Below are positions 47,330 to 58,189 of a DNA stretch of 64,000 bases, in pieces. How positions within the stretch are numbered: the stretch's first letter is position 1; each line of letters starts with the position of its first letter. The stretch covers positions 1,018,942,469 to 1,019,006,468 of the forward strand of contig NC_056726.1 in the NCBI RefSeq assembly GCF_019279795.1, written 5' to 3'. The notes below the pieces were generated by a model. It worked only from the letters and a program-made list of their open reading frames with translations. It searched no databases and was not told the DNA's origin. The translations under genes were made by a program, and so were the position numbers. Origin of the DNA: Protopterus annectens. Its lineage: Eukaryota; Chordata; Ceratodontiformes; Protopteridae.

Positions 47330-49800
47330 ATTAACAGGTGAACTTGTGGTTTCCTATCCATTCTTCCAAATTACATTTGAATAGACTATCAGAAGTACTT
47401 TGCTTTATGTGGAGTGGAAGATGGATCCATAGAAGACGTATTCTCTGTAATGCGTACTTATCCCTCCAGCTTGTTCTATTTATGTTGCAAAAGAGATCGG
47501 GATCCCTTGGACTTGTGAATGTTTAATATGTCTGACACAATGTGGTATGTTGAGGTTCTATACACGAGGCCTAGGTCGCCTTTTAGTAGTCTGTGTGATA
47601 CCAAGAGGAGACACAGGGCTTTGAGATTGTGTGCATAGTTTTTGTGATATAGGTTGTTGATTTTTCTTTTTAGAAAGCATTGTAGTCAGCTGCGAAAAGG
47701 TTTTGGATTGGTACATACAGAATGGGGCATTATATTCAGTAATCGGAATAGAGCCAAGTACAGTAGAATGGTTACATCCCTGGACCTGGCTGGACAACTT
47801 ACCTTTAAATATAAGCTGGAAGATGACAAAGGACTTCCTTACAACATTGGATGGATGGAGATAAAGGGACATTTCATTGTTGACATAGGTTTCCAGATCC
47901 CTGACTAGATCGACTTTCAAGGGTTTTCAAGGGTTCTTTGTCAATGTGATAATTACAAGGGATGCAATTATTAATTTCTTGAAATTTAGCTTAGTCCATG
48001 ATTTTGACACCAGCTATTTGATTGGGAAAGGCCCTTTTGGTAAACTTTGGTGTCCATTTGGGGAATTTATGATGTCACCAAGTTTACAGTTATCTGCATG
48101 GTTGGTCAGCCATAAACTCTTAATATTTGCTTCAACCTCTGAGAAGTAAATTCCAATGAGGAATGGTCCAAGGACAGAACCCTGGAGTACACCAGTAGTG
48201 ACAGGCTTTTTGCAGGAGGTAGGGCAGCCCACCCACATTTTCTGGCTTCTCTCTGTCAACCAGTTTGTTATCCAAATAATTTCATGGGGATTAACATTTA
48301 TCAGGGTAGTTTAGCTGTGATTCCTGAGTATAGATTTTGTACCTGTGCGAGGTCCAGCTAAGAGGTGTGGACTTCTTCAATAATCTTATTCAAAGAAGTC
48401 AGCCAGGTTAAATAAGCAGGATATTATCTTGACGAATCCAAGCTGACTTATTTCAAGAATTCGTAGGTTACCGCTGTCCCGGTTTATTATTTCTATAATG
48501 ACCCTTCCCATAGCCTTATGGGTATATAATTATCCAGGTCTGTTGATGCCCACCTTTTTGCAAGGGGATAACTGTTGTTGTCCTCCATTCATCTGGCACA
48601 AACCCTGTTTGTTTCATAGGTTCATAGGGAAGTGCTAAGCTAGCTGCACTTGTGGGCCATTTTAAACCTACCCGATTTAATTTTCAGAGGTGAGAATCAA
48701 ACCCTGTAAAATGTGTCTGTGAGGTAAACACTTTAACTATTTTGCAGCCCTGCAGTGTGGAGGCTGATATGAATAATCTGTATTGGGCTCTGACATGCCA
48801 TGTCTCAGACTAACCATGAGGCGGCCTGGTATGTTACCTGCCTCCATAAAAGTAGTACAGTCTTTTCCTTAGATAGCACCATGAGGATGTGTTCTTGAGA
48901 GATTTGAGGGAGAATAGATTCAGGTATGTAATTTGGGAATATAGGAGAGGAGGGGAGAGAGATGAAGTTTGAGCTACATTTTACTCTAGTTTATAAGCTG
49001 TGGTCTCTGGTTGTGAGTATGTGATATCCTTTACTATTACCTCTGCACAGTGCTGTTGGCTTTTATTTCTTACATTTTTAACATAGGTAAAGAACATTTT
49101 CAGTCATCCTTCACCCGGGTGTCTGTTTTTACCTAGTATCTGTCTTTTTGATTGATCGGGGTCTGGAGTTCCATGTTAAATTTAGCACAAACTTTATTGG
49201 CATCTTCAGAGTTAATATATATGTTTGTACGTAGTGAGCTTTTTCTCTTTTATTATAGAGCCTGTTTATATTAGGGTTCCACCACATGGGTTTATTTTTA
49301 CATTTGACATGGTATTTTTTAAAGGAAACAGATGTATCTATGCAGCTAATTGCATATGCATAGCATTTGGTGGTAAAGGATTGTGAATAAACAATGTGTT
49401 CATTAATATGGAAGGGACATTTGAATTTAGACAGGTCATCACTCAGTCTTAGTAGATTAGCTTTGCCATAATCTCTCTATACCATGGTAATGGAAGTTGG
49501 TTCCGACTTCGGTCTTAAACCAACAAAGTAGTTACAATTTATGGGGAGTAATGCAGTCCCATATTGGTAAGGCTCAAGCCCAGGATTTTATTAGGCCTAT
49601 TTTGGGATCAGACTTCCTGGTCCAGATAATTTATATTAATGAAGTCCAGAAATTTCTGGGCATTCATGTTTAAGGATATATAACTCTTCCAGTTAATGAA
49701 GAATGGTTGTAGCCTTTAAGGAGAATGACGCTTGGCTTAATGCGTAGGGACCCCATACTGGTTAGGTAGGAGGTATGGACTGAGGAGGACAGGTGGGACT
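47330..49800 (-). mobile_element. older CR1-like LINE, interrupted by a SINE
   Basis: On the minus strand, 47330-48610 covers the reverse transcriptase and C-terminal part (VTTGVLQGSVLGPFLIGIYFSEVE, FADDCKL as NHADNCKLGDII, LSQ/KGPFPIK, VDLVRDLETYVNNEMSLYLH, STVLGSIPITEYNAPF). After a SINE (48612-48752), 49800-48760 looks like the endonuclease C-terminus and linker (FLDFININYLDQEV, KILGLxLTNMG, KINPCGGTLI). Many breaks. The endonuclease part is the weaker assignment. Confidence 0.65.
48612..48752 (-). mobile_element. tRNA-headed SINE with CR1-type tail, nested in a LINE
   Basis: On the minus strand: 'atagttaaagtgtttacctc', B box GGGTTTGATTCTC, 'gggtaggtttaaaatggccc', 'agctagcttagcacttccct' and the octamer tail 'atgaacctatgaaa' at 48612. 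It is the same family as the plus-strand copy at 32222. It splits the older CR1 at 47330-49800. Confidence 0.75.
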
Positions 49801-50786
49801 CATAGCAAATGCTTTCAGTATCAAAGCACAAATGATCTAGCACAGAAGGTCAAAACACAGAACACTGACACTATGCTTCTGGCTTTTTGAGCAGAACTAA
49901 AAGGCCGGTAGTGTGTTGCACAACATTGTGGTACTGTTTTTTTTTCTATTTTCCTCTGTTGTGTAACCTTGGAGGTGGTTTATATACCTTGCAGTGGGTG
50001 GTGGTGACAGCCGTCCACATGGGAAGTGTTTGCCCCACTGCAAAGACACTAGCTGCAGTGCTGTCAATGTTTTTCTGGTTGATGTTTTGTGCTTCGATGT
50101 TTGAAATGTTTGCTGTTATGAATGTTTTCCAAAGGAGATCATGTAGTTAGCTGTGGGTTTTGTTAGTCAGAAAGAGGTTTTGTTAATAGAAAGCTGGACA
50201 TGGAGGAGTTCTAGGTCAGTATCTAGCCTAACCAGTCCAGTTGTGAATTTTTTTTTCTGCAATATCGAGACATCAATGTCTTTAGTGCCTTCATTGAATG
50301 TGGTGGATCTGAATATGTTGTAGGCACTGAAACCCTGCACTGATGAAGTACTCTCACTTCTCTTACTCCGTATCTCTGTGAAGATTCATATATCAATGTT
50401 TTCCAGGATAAAGAGCTCCTATACGGAGGGGGAATTTTTAAGGGTCATAGTACTGAACAGCAATACCTTTATGTTATCCAGAATCTGTTCTGTTATATTG
50501 GAAAGGCACTATGGGGTGATAAGGATGTAGCCAATATACAAAACTCTTGAGGTGGGAATAGGTGCAGGGTATGCCTGGCATGGCAGCTAGGACTTTATAC
50601 CATCTCCTTCCAGGGCGAGGCATATTATACTACCTTATAGTGACACCAAAAGCTAAGCCAGTCGATGATGTCTGTAACCTTTTGTTCATATTGCAACATC
50701 ACTTTTGGGAATCCTGCTGTAAGCTAGGTTTATACCTACCTGAAACACATACTCTGAGACCTGCATCGTGTCTCTCTTCATATAGT
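49801..50786. other. unassigned DNA
   Basis: No firm assignment. Minus-strand frames give fragments that might be another old retroelement, but no diagnostic motif was found. Confidence 0.35.
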
Positions 50787-52238
50787 CCATAGGTTCATAG
50801 GTAGGTACTAGGCTATCAGCCCTGGGGCCTATACAAGCACATCCAAAAAGGTACCCTGGCTTTTGCCACCCAAGAAAATTATTTTCCTCTGCCACTTTTG
50901 AGCAGAGCCACAGAGGTGATCCCCGGGGTGAATTTCCTATTTCCCATCCAATCATCAAGATTTTTCTTGAAGAGTGCTAATGAGGAGCTTTGTTTGATAT
51001 AGATAGGTAGTTTATTCCAGAGTATGGGAAGTCTCTGGGACAGGAATCTATCCCTCCGGCATGTTCTGTTTATTGTGGTGACAAGGTTTAGGTCCCTAGA
51101 GAGTGTAGCTTGGAGGGACTGGGATTTCTTTAAGTGGAGCATGTCCAACAGCTCTGGATTTGACATAGCTTTGTATGTTAGGCAGAGATCACCTCTGAGT
51201 AGGCGATATGCGATGGAGTAAAGCTGGAGTTTTTTGAGACTGTCTGCGTAGGGCATCTGTTTGACGCCGGTAATCCTTTTTGTGAGGTATTTCTGAGGCC
51301 TTTACAGTTGTTGTAGATGTCTTATGAGGTACATACCAAAAGGGGCGTTGTACTCTGTAATGGGTCTTATGAGTGATGAGTAGAGGGGAACAATGACCTC
51401 TTTTTTTCTGGATGAGAAACCTTTTGTGATGAGGTGTGCCACGTAGAAGGATTTCCTGACTACTGTGGCGATGTGCTTATCAAAGGAGAGTCTACTGTCC
51501 ACCTGTGTCCCAATGTCTCTTATCACACTTTCAGTGTTAAGTATACTACCACCTATGTTGTAGTTCATGGGTATAGGGTTTTTTACCAAAGGGGATGACA
51601 ATGCACTTTTTGGCATTGAGCTTGAGGCCATGACTTTGACACCAGGCATCTGTCTTAGTGAGGCCCTTTTGTAGGATGTCCACATCGTTAGGAGTTTTGA
51701 TTATGGCTCCTAGTTTGCAGTCATCTGTGAACTTTGTTAGCCAAAGACCTTCTGTGTTAGCCTGTACTTCAGAAAAGTAGATACCAAACAGGAGAGGACC
51801 CAGGACTGGACCCTGTGGTACTCCACTTGTCACTGGTCTGAAGTCAGATTTGGAGTCTGCTACTTTCACAGTGTGGGTTCTGCCAGTGAGACAGTTGGCA
51901 ACCCATCTTGTGACATAGGGATTTATACCTAGTTTAGTGAGTTTATCTATAATTCCAGAGTGGGGGATGGTGTCGAAAGATTTGGCAAGATCTAGATAGG
52001 CTGTGTGAACCACCTTACCCTTGTCTATGGCTTTGTTGACTACTTCAAAGAAGTCTGTCAGGTTTAGGAGACATGATCTGCCCTTTACAAACCCGAACTG
52101 GGTGGGGTCCAGAGTTTGGAGATTACCAATGTCTTTGTTTATAAGTTCCATGATGATAAGTTCCATGGCCTTGCAGACCAGGCTCATCAGGTTAATGGGG
52201 CTGTAGTTCCCGGGGTCCGTGGTGGCTCCCCAAAGTAC
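50787..52238 (-). mobile_element. CR1-like LINE, 5' truncated, abutting a tRNA gene
   Basis: The 3' tail with the octamer (read on plus as 'ccataggttcatagg') lies at 50787. On the minus strand the polymerase starts near GATTDPGNYSPINLMSLVCKA and runs through FGFVKGRSCLLNLTDFFE, VHTAYLDLAKSFDTIPHSGI, SGVPQGPVLGPLLFGIYFSE, LTKFTDDCKLGAI, LTKTDAWCQSHGLKLNAKKC to DLNLVTTINRTCRRDRF and NLDDWMGNRKFTPGITS. The 5' truncation point at about 52238 touches the 3' end of a tRNA-Leu(CAA) in the same orientation. Confidence 0.92.
50879..52225 (-). pseudogene. CR1-like reverse transcriptase, three frames
   Basis: Well preserved but broken: the frame from the 5' end to 51546, the frame covering 51685-51302 and the frame 51256-50879 together cover most of the polymerase and C-terminal region, with at least one frameshift and one stop between them. 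The catalytic box reads FTDD instead of FADD, so one residue next to the catalytic aspartates is changed. The enzyme would copy its own RNA at nicked target DNA. Confidence 0.88.
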
Positions 52239-52351
52239 CGTCAGAAGTGGAATTTGAACCCACGCCGCCATTCGGAGACCAGAATACTCATTACACTGGA
52301 AGGATTATTTCACTTTGAGTCTGGTGCCTTAGACCACTCGGCCATCCTGAC
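52239..52351 (-). tRNA. tRNA-Leu(CAA) with intron, possibly a retrocopy
   Basis: On the minus strand it begins GTCAGGATGGCCGAGTGGTC, has A box TGGCCGAGTGG, anticodon loop with CAA followed by an intron of about 30 bases, variable arm near CTCCGAATGGCG, B box GGTTCAAATTC and ends CCACTTCTGAC. The acceptor stem GTCAGGA pairs with TTCTGAC (one G-T). The intron position and the mature sequence match vertebrate tRNA-Leu(CAA). Differences: GGTTCAA for GGTTCGA, one mismatch in the variable arm, G instead of A as discriminator, and no T run downstream because CR1 sequence begins at once. It may be an old gene hit by a LINE or a pre-tRNA retrocopied with the CR1. Confidence 0.85.
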
Positions 52352-53339
52352 AGCAAGTCATGTAACCCATGGGTACTATGAATGGGCCATATATGTACTT
52401 ATGATGCCAAGACTTGAGTGCATGCATGATGTGGTGAATCCTGGCATCTGACAGACAACGGTTCATGACTTAATTTTGCACTGATTGGTGATGTGCATTA
52501 ATATGTCTTGTCAGTGGAGTTACCTATGACTAGGATACTAGATTGTATGGAGGCTTGCCTCACAGACTTTTGAACTGAGTCACTGTTACTCTAAGATGTA
52601 TGTTTCTTTGAAGGACCTGTCTTGTCTGCTTGTGAGGTTGCTGAGGTTTTTTTTTTTTCATAGATTACTTTTAGGTGGCCTTTGTGGTTTAGATAAGTTA
52701 CTTTTTAAGGACCTCAGCATATGGGGGTCTGTGTGTTTGGTCTGAACTATATGTGATTGGTTTAATGGGGTGTTGTCTGGTACTGACAACCTTTATCTTA
52801 TTTATAGCGGCTTTGTGTGAGAGCTTTGCCCCCAAAACTTTATATAACTACCCCTCTCACATAGTGTGTCTACCTGTTTAAAGAGTAAGTGGGTGTCAGT
52901 ATATATGAGACAATTAGTATATTGTATCAGGATGCTCATTTCAACCCAGCTGGCTACAGAAGCTGTTGGACAGCACAAATCCATGGTTCCAGGAGCTTCT
53001 AATGCGGGCTGAAGAGGCAGTAGTGCCTACGGGAGTTGGATTTCAGTACTACAGGAGCTATCTGTCTTTCCGAAGAGAAAAAACTAATGATTAGCTGGTT
53101 AGTTTTTGGCAAACTGTTAGTATAATAGTTTGGAATTACAAAACTAATTCACAATTGCTTACTCACGCTAGCCCAGCATAATTAGAGCTGGACATCCAAA
53201 GTGACATAAGTGCCTCCTGCCTGCCCAAAAATTTTAATGTAGTAAATGCTACACTCAGACACAAACTTTAAATGCAGATATTATTTTAAATGCAGCAAAA
53301 TAATGAATAAGAGAGATAATGTATGGAAAAAATGAAAGA
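52352..53339. other. unassigned DNA
   Basis: No gene or named repeat recognised. Confidence 0.4.
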
Positions 53340-53502
53340 ATGAAAGAAATTAAAATCCTTCACTGATCTTCAAACCTACAGAGAGCTCCGTAACTTAACC
53401 AAAAAAAAGGTTACCCTTGAAAAACAAAACTTTTCCATAAACCACTTGATAATCCACACTCTAACCCCCCAAAATTCTGGCAATCTGTAAACAAGCTATT
53501 CA

Positions 53503-53630
53503 AGGGTTCATAGATTCATACTAGGCTATCTGCCCTGGGGCATTTATAAGCCTAGCCCGATTGTGTTTGGCTTATGCCACCCCATGATTTGAGTTTACTG
53601 TGCCCATTTTAAAGTTTAGTTTACTGTGCT
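53503..53630 (-). mobile_element. CR1 3' tail fragment, nested
   Basis: On plus it reads 'ggttcatagattcatactag', 'gctatctgccctggggcatt' and 'tataagcctagcccgattgt', the reverse of the CR1 3' end seen at 60.0-60.1 kb. It is only about 130 bases long. Confidence 0.8.
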
Positions 53631-53952
53631 GGATGCCCCTCTTCCCCAACCCCTGTCCTAGTAGCTCTCCCAAAGAGACTGCTATTTTCCTTAATACCTT
53701 CATCATTGACTCTATCCATACCCTGACCAAAAATTACAATATCTGTAACCCTGCACCCCTTATTTCCACCCATTCTACCATCAGTTCTCTCAAAACTGTT
53801 TCCACAACATATATCAAGTCCCTTCTCTCTAAACTTAAAACTCGTTCTCCATCAGTTGACAACTTAACTCCACAATTCCTAAAAATAGCTGCTGACTTCA
53901 TAACTTTCCCATTTCCATATTAATCAATAGATCCATTCAGGAAAACACTGTG

Positions 53953-54172
53953 CTTAATCTTCTTCTTCTTCTTCTGTCGGCTTTTTCCTGGTTAGGGGTC
54001 ACCACAGTGGAACTCCGGTCTGCTAATGATTGGCAGTAGATTTTTTATGGGTGCCAAGGTACAAGCTCAATGCCCAACCTTCAGCGAAGGCACTCCCATT
54101 CTACGCATGTCTTTCGAATGCCACTCGACCGTGGGGAGGACATGCAGACTCCACACAGAAGGCACTGGAAAA
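53953..54172 (-). mobile_element. SINE with RTE-type tail, nested in family B LINE
   Basis: The tail on the minus strand reads 'ccactgtggtgacccctaac', 'caggaaaaagccgacagaag' and an AGA-rich run, matching the end of the RTE element at 29990-30037. Inside are 'accttcagcgaaggcac' and 'acatgcagactccacacag' (plus strand). The tRNA-like head is lost. The same family is seen at 60148-60347. Confidence 0.8.
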
Positions 54173-54383
54173 ATCTGTTATATCCCATCATAAAGGGGGT
54201 AATGCAACTGATCAGTCTAATTTCAGACCAATTGCCATCTTATCTCCCCTGTTAAAAATGTTGAAAATATGCTTTCACAATTTCTTGATCACCTCCTCTA
54301 AGCAACTCTTCTTTCCCCATCTCAGCGTGACTTTTGCTAAAAACACAGTACTGCTACTGCTTTTATATCCTTCATAAATACCA

Positions 54384-54848
54384 TTGCAAAATCCCAAAAA
54401 ACGTAAACTATTCTCTGTCTCATATTGCCTTCTTAGATGCAATCTCTGCTTGACTTACAAAGCCATGTCTGACCCAGCTCTGTTAGAAATGCTACATCTA
54501 AAGAAATCCCAATCCCTCCTCACCACACACTCCAGAGACCTCAACCTCATTACCACAATCAACAGAACGTGCTGGAGGGACAGTTTCATAACCCATAGAG
54601 TGCCCATACTATGGAATAGACTCCCCATACATGTCAAGACAGAGCACCTCACTGGCCCTCTTCAAGAGAGATCTTGATGAGTGGATGGGAAATAGAAAAT
54701 TCACCCTGGGGATTACTGCAATGGCTCTACTCAACAGATGCACTGGGAACTAAGGTTGGGTGGCACAATGCCAGGGTAATCCAATGGGCTAGGCTTGTAA
54801 AGGCTCCACGGCCATTAGCCTAGTACACACCTATGAACTCATGAACCT
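54384..54848 (+). mobile_element. CR1-like LINE 3' fragment
   Basis: Encodes LFSVSYCLLRCNLCLTYKAM, SDPALLEMLHLKKSQSLL, RDLNLITTINRTCWRDSF and RVPILWNRLPIHVK, closely like the copy at 31.4 kb. The tail 'gggctaggcttgtaaaggct' and 'ctatgaactcatgaacctat' ends at 54848. Confidence 0.88.
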
Positions 54849-57120
54849 ATATGCCTTTCTCTCCACATCACTACTCTCAGGAGCCATTTCGCCCTTATCA
54901 CACCCAGTATCTTTATCATATCTGCTGTGACCTCATCTGAGCCTGCTGCTTTCCCTGACTTCATTTTCCTTGGTGCTGTTCTTATCTCTTCTAGGGTAGG
55001 CTCCTTTTCTTCTCTCATCACAGGCAGTATCTGTGGCAGTACGGCTTCTATGGGGTTTTCATCATTCAGAAACTGCTGGAAGCATTTCTTCTACCTGCCT
55101 TTGATGTCCTCTGGACTAGGAAGCAGGTTGTTGCTGGCATCCCTTAAGAAGGGTTCCTGACTTTCTTCTTTATAGGTTCATAGGTTGGTACTAGGCTATT
55201 GACCCTAGGGCCTATACAAGCCTAGCCATAACAATTCCCTGGCTGTTTCTTCTCACACTATTTACTTCCCTGGACCCCTGTCTAGCAGGATGGCTGACAT
55301 GATCCCTGGGGTGAATTTCCTTTCTCCCATCCAGTCATCAAGGTTCCTTTTGAAGAGGGCCAAAGAGGTGCTCTGCTTGACATGTATGTGCAGTCTATTC
55401 CAGAGTCTGGGGAGTCTCTGGGTCAGGAACCTATCCCTCCAGCATGTTTTGTTTATTGTGATGACAAGGTTTAGATCCCTGGAGCATGTGGCAATGAGGG
55501 ATTGGGATTTCTTTAAGTGTAGCATGTCCAACAGCTCTGGGTTTGACATGGCCTTATATGTTAAGCAGAGATCACCTCGGAGTAGACGATATGCGACAGA
55601 GTATAACTGGAGTTTATTAAGGTGGTCAGCATAAGGCATCTGCTTTAGACCTGTGATCCTTTTAGTGAGGTATTTCTGCGGCCTTTCAAGTTGTTGCAGA
55701 TGTCTTGAGAGGTACATACCAAATGGGGCATTGTATTCTATAATGGGTCTAATTAGGGATGAGTACAGTAGGACAATGACCTCCTTTTTTGGTGATGTGG
55801 TTATTGAAGGTGAGACCACTGTCCACCTGTTTCCCTAAGTGTCTTAGCACATTTTCAGTGTTTAGTGTACTGTCACCTATGTGGTAATTCATGGATACAT
55901 GTTTTTTTATCTCTGCCTTGCAGCCTGATAGAGGTTCTTTGTGCCACCAGCTCAGTCACTTTCCATAAGCTGATAGAGTGCTTCCAATGCCCTGTTCTTT
56001 GCTATTGCAACTCCTTTATTAGCTTCTGTGTTAGCCAGCCAGTATTCCTTCCTAGCATAGTCCACCTTTTCTATCTCCCACTTTTTCCTGCACTCCTTCT
56101 TTGTTTTGATGACTTTCTGGACTTCTGCATTCCACCACCAGCTTTTCTTATGCAATTTATTTCCATATCTAGCTCGGCCACATATCTTATCTGTACTTCT
56201 CAAACATGGTGTTTTGATGCACTGCCATTCTTCTTCAACTCCAACTATTTCCTCCTCTTCTTGATGTGTTAGAGCCCGGAGTAATTCCTTGAACTATTGC
56301 ATTTTCTCTCCAGTCAGTTTCCAGGTCTTCATCCTGGTCTGTTTTGAGGTTTGAGCCTTCTCTGACCACTGCTTGCAGCTGATTGTAACAGCTAGTGGTT
56401 TATGCTGTGGGTCAACTGTTTCACTGGGAATGACTTTGTAGTCACTGATTCTACCCCAGTGCCCTTTTCTTACTAGGAGGAAATCTACCTGAGTTTCATG
56501 TTGGCCACTCTTGTTTGTGATGTTACTGTCCATCTTGCTGAAGCATGTGTTGGCTACTATCAAGCTATTTGCCAGACAGAGGTCTAGAAAGGCCTCTCCT
56601 TTATTCCTGTTGCCCTACCCATTTGGACTTGGTCAGGCCTTATCTACTGTTCTGCCTGCCTTGATATATGTATTCCGGAGGCCCTCCCTATCAACACCAA
56701 ATCATGTTGTGTTGCTTTACCTAGTAGATCCTGAAACTGCTGCTTCAGTACACTTTTTCCTTGTTGTCAAAACCCTGCTGTGGGGCATAGGCTGAGATTA
56801 AGAATACTGCCCACTCTTACACTGGGATCTTACTGTCATGAGTTTGTCACTAATTCTGATAACATCCCTCATGGTCTACTGGAGGCTCGCCCTTTCCACA
56901 ATTCCCACAATATTTCTAGTCTGTCTTCCTACCACGTAGTAGACTTTGGATCCCAAGTCAAGTAGCTTTGCTGCACTGCCCTTCCATTTTGTCTCCAGGT
57001 TACAGAGTATGTCCAGCTTCCTTCTTATCATCATGTCATCCACTTCCTAGCTGTGTCCTGTCAGTGAACCTATACTGAGTCTTGCAGTCCTGCCTGTTTG
57101 GCAGGTTGATTGATTTTACA
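54849..57120 (-). mobile_element. RTE-like LINE, decayed, split by a CR1 insertion
   Basis: On the minus strand from 57000: KLDILCNLETKWKGSAAKLL (endonuclease start with catalytic Glu), VANTCFSKMDS and QVDFLLVRKGHWGRISDYKV, PQHKPLAVTI (56563-56294), KSWWWNAEVQKVIKTKKECR (56203-55952), then after the insertion SQEPFLRDASNNL, EEKEPTLEEIRTAPRKMKSG and KAAGSDEVTADMIKILG (to 54849). These are the endonuclease and linker of an RTE-clade element different from the one at 27-30 kb. The polymerase is missing. Up to 57400 there may be 5' leader sequence. Confidence 0.78.
55172..55905 (-). mobile_element. CR1-like LINE, 5' truncated, nested in RTE-like LINE
   Basis: The tail octamer lies at 55172 (plus 'ataggttcataggttggtac'). 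On the minus strand: KEVIVLLYSSLIRPIIEYNAPF, LTKRITGLKQMPYADHLNKL (quoted in parts), DLCLTYKAMSNPELLDML, INKTCWRDRFLTQRLPRLWN and NLDDWMGERKFTPGIMS; a 185-codon frame remains (55819-55262). It starts at about 55905 within the thumb region. Good preservation suggests it is younger than its host element. Confidence 0.9.
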
Positions 57121-57544
57121 TCTGGCTTTTGCATAGTAGAGCTATCCCAAATAACCCAAGCTTTGCAACTGGACACCAATTGGCCAGTAGCTTATTGACC
57201 AAGGCTGATGGTCTTTATAGCAAGCATACCCTGGCAAATAGGGGCATATAGACTGCCCTGCTGTTAACATGGGTCACTAGAGTAGGTCTGAATAGGCCTG
57301 ATCATCAACCCACTTATTACCTACACATACCCATTCCCATTTTTGGTGACATTAGTCAGTGCAACCAGATCACCAACAGCCATTTATTTGCACCATCAAA
57401 TGACTATCCCTGCCATGGTGACAGTCTGTGACCCATGTTCTCTTATCTTGATAATAGTCTGCATCACAGCTGATGCCCAAAGCAGTTGGTCTACACAACT
57501 CAAAGGTATTATCTAAGGTCTATGTTTCTACTCACAACTCCATT
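57121..57544. other. unassigned DNA, perhaps leader of the RTE-like LINE
   Basis: No protein motif. The minus-strand continuation from the endonuclease makes a leader possible but I cannot confirm it. Confidence 0.35.
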
Positions 57545-57712
57545 ATTGGGTGAGTTTGAGGTGGAGACACTCAGCATGTTGCTAGGATGTAGGAGGAACC
57601 AAATAGAGGCACATGGAGAACATGCAAACTCAGTACAGGCATTGGCAGGAGGTCAGGCTCAAACCTTGTACCTTGCAGGTGAAGACCTTAGCCATTATGT
57701 CAACTGTAACAA
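57545..57712 (-). mobile_element. tRNA-derived SINE fragment
   Basis: On the minus strand: 'cataatggctaaggtcttca', a B box GGTTTGAGCCT, 'gagtttgcatgttctccatg' and 'ttggttcctcctacatccta', the order of the fish-type tRNA SINE also seen at 43.3 kb. Confidence 0.65.
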
Positions 57713-57791
57713 CTTACATGCTAATACAAATCAATTTCATCTCTAATGTACTTAAAGACAGTACACTTTTACAGCACTCAAAATGATATTG

Positions 57792-57796
<5 letters not shown>

Positions 57797-57870
<74 letters not shown>
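57797..57870. repeat. (TA)n(CA)n compound microsatellite
   Basis: About 56 bases of TA followed by 18 bases of CA. Confidence 0.97.
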
Positions 57871-58189
57871 TGTATAGGCATATGACGCCCTGCCAAATTG
57901 TCAAATGTATATTATACTGACAATAATTTCACTGACAGCCAAATATTTAAAACAGCAGCATACTGACTAACACAGAATTAGAATGAATGTAGTCAAAGGT
58001 TGATGTTACTAAGGATGACGTAATGAACAAAAATACACAATTCCCAGCATCACTATGTGTATACAAAGCAACAACACAGGCAAAGTGCTGTCTGCCATTT
58101 ATGCATTTGCTAGAGTACAATACATTTATACTGCATACATTAAAGACATGGACATTACAACTATGCACAGATTATACATATGCAGTACA
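57871..58189. other. unassigned DNA
   Basis: No gene or named repeat seen. An open frame that continues into the LINE begins here by chance. Confidence 0.4.

Larger units (their letters stand above)
53340..54383 (+). mobile_element. family B LINE linker region with two nested insertions
   Basis: Pieces of the family B linker (FSINHLIIHTLTPQNSGNL; KETAIFLNTFIIDSIHTLTK; YIKSLLSKLKTRSPSVDNLT; RSIQENTVL; then KNLLYPIIKGG and SNFRPIAILSPLLKML) are split by a minus-strand CR1 tail (53503-53630) and a minus-strand SINE (53953-54172). It ends where another CR1 fragment begins at 54384. The unit corresponding to the 57-bp repeat at 24.17 kb is present once here and split by the SINE. Confidence 0.75.

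Noticed and set aside
49801-50786. A separate old retroelement on the minus strand
   Set aside because: I saw only loose likeness and no diagnostic catalytic motif, so I left it unassigned.
51546-52271. Protein start MAAWVQIPLL as the beginning of a gene
   Set aside because: The first residues are translated from the tRNA-Leu 3' end; the real LINE sequence begins after them.
58055-58189. N-terminal extension of the CR1 polymerase frame
   Set aside because: Similarity to other CR1 copies begins at about 58190; the bases before it are open by chance.
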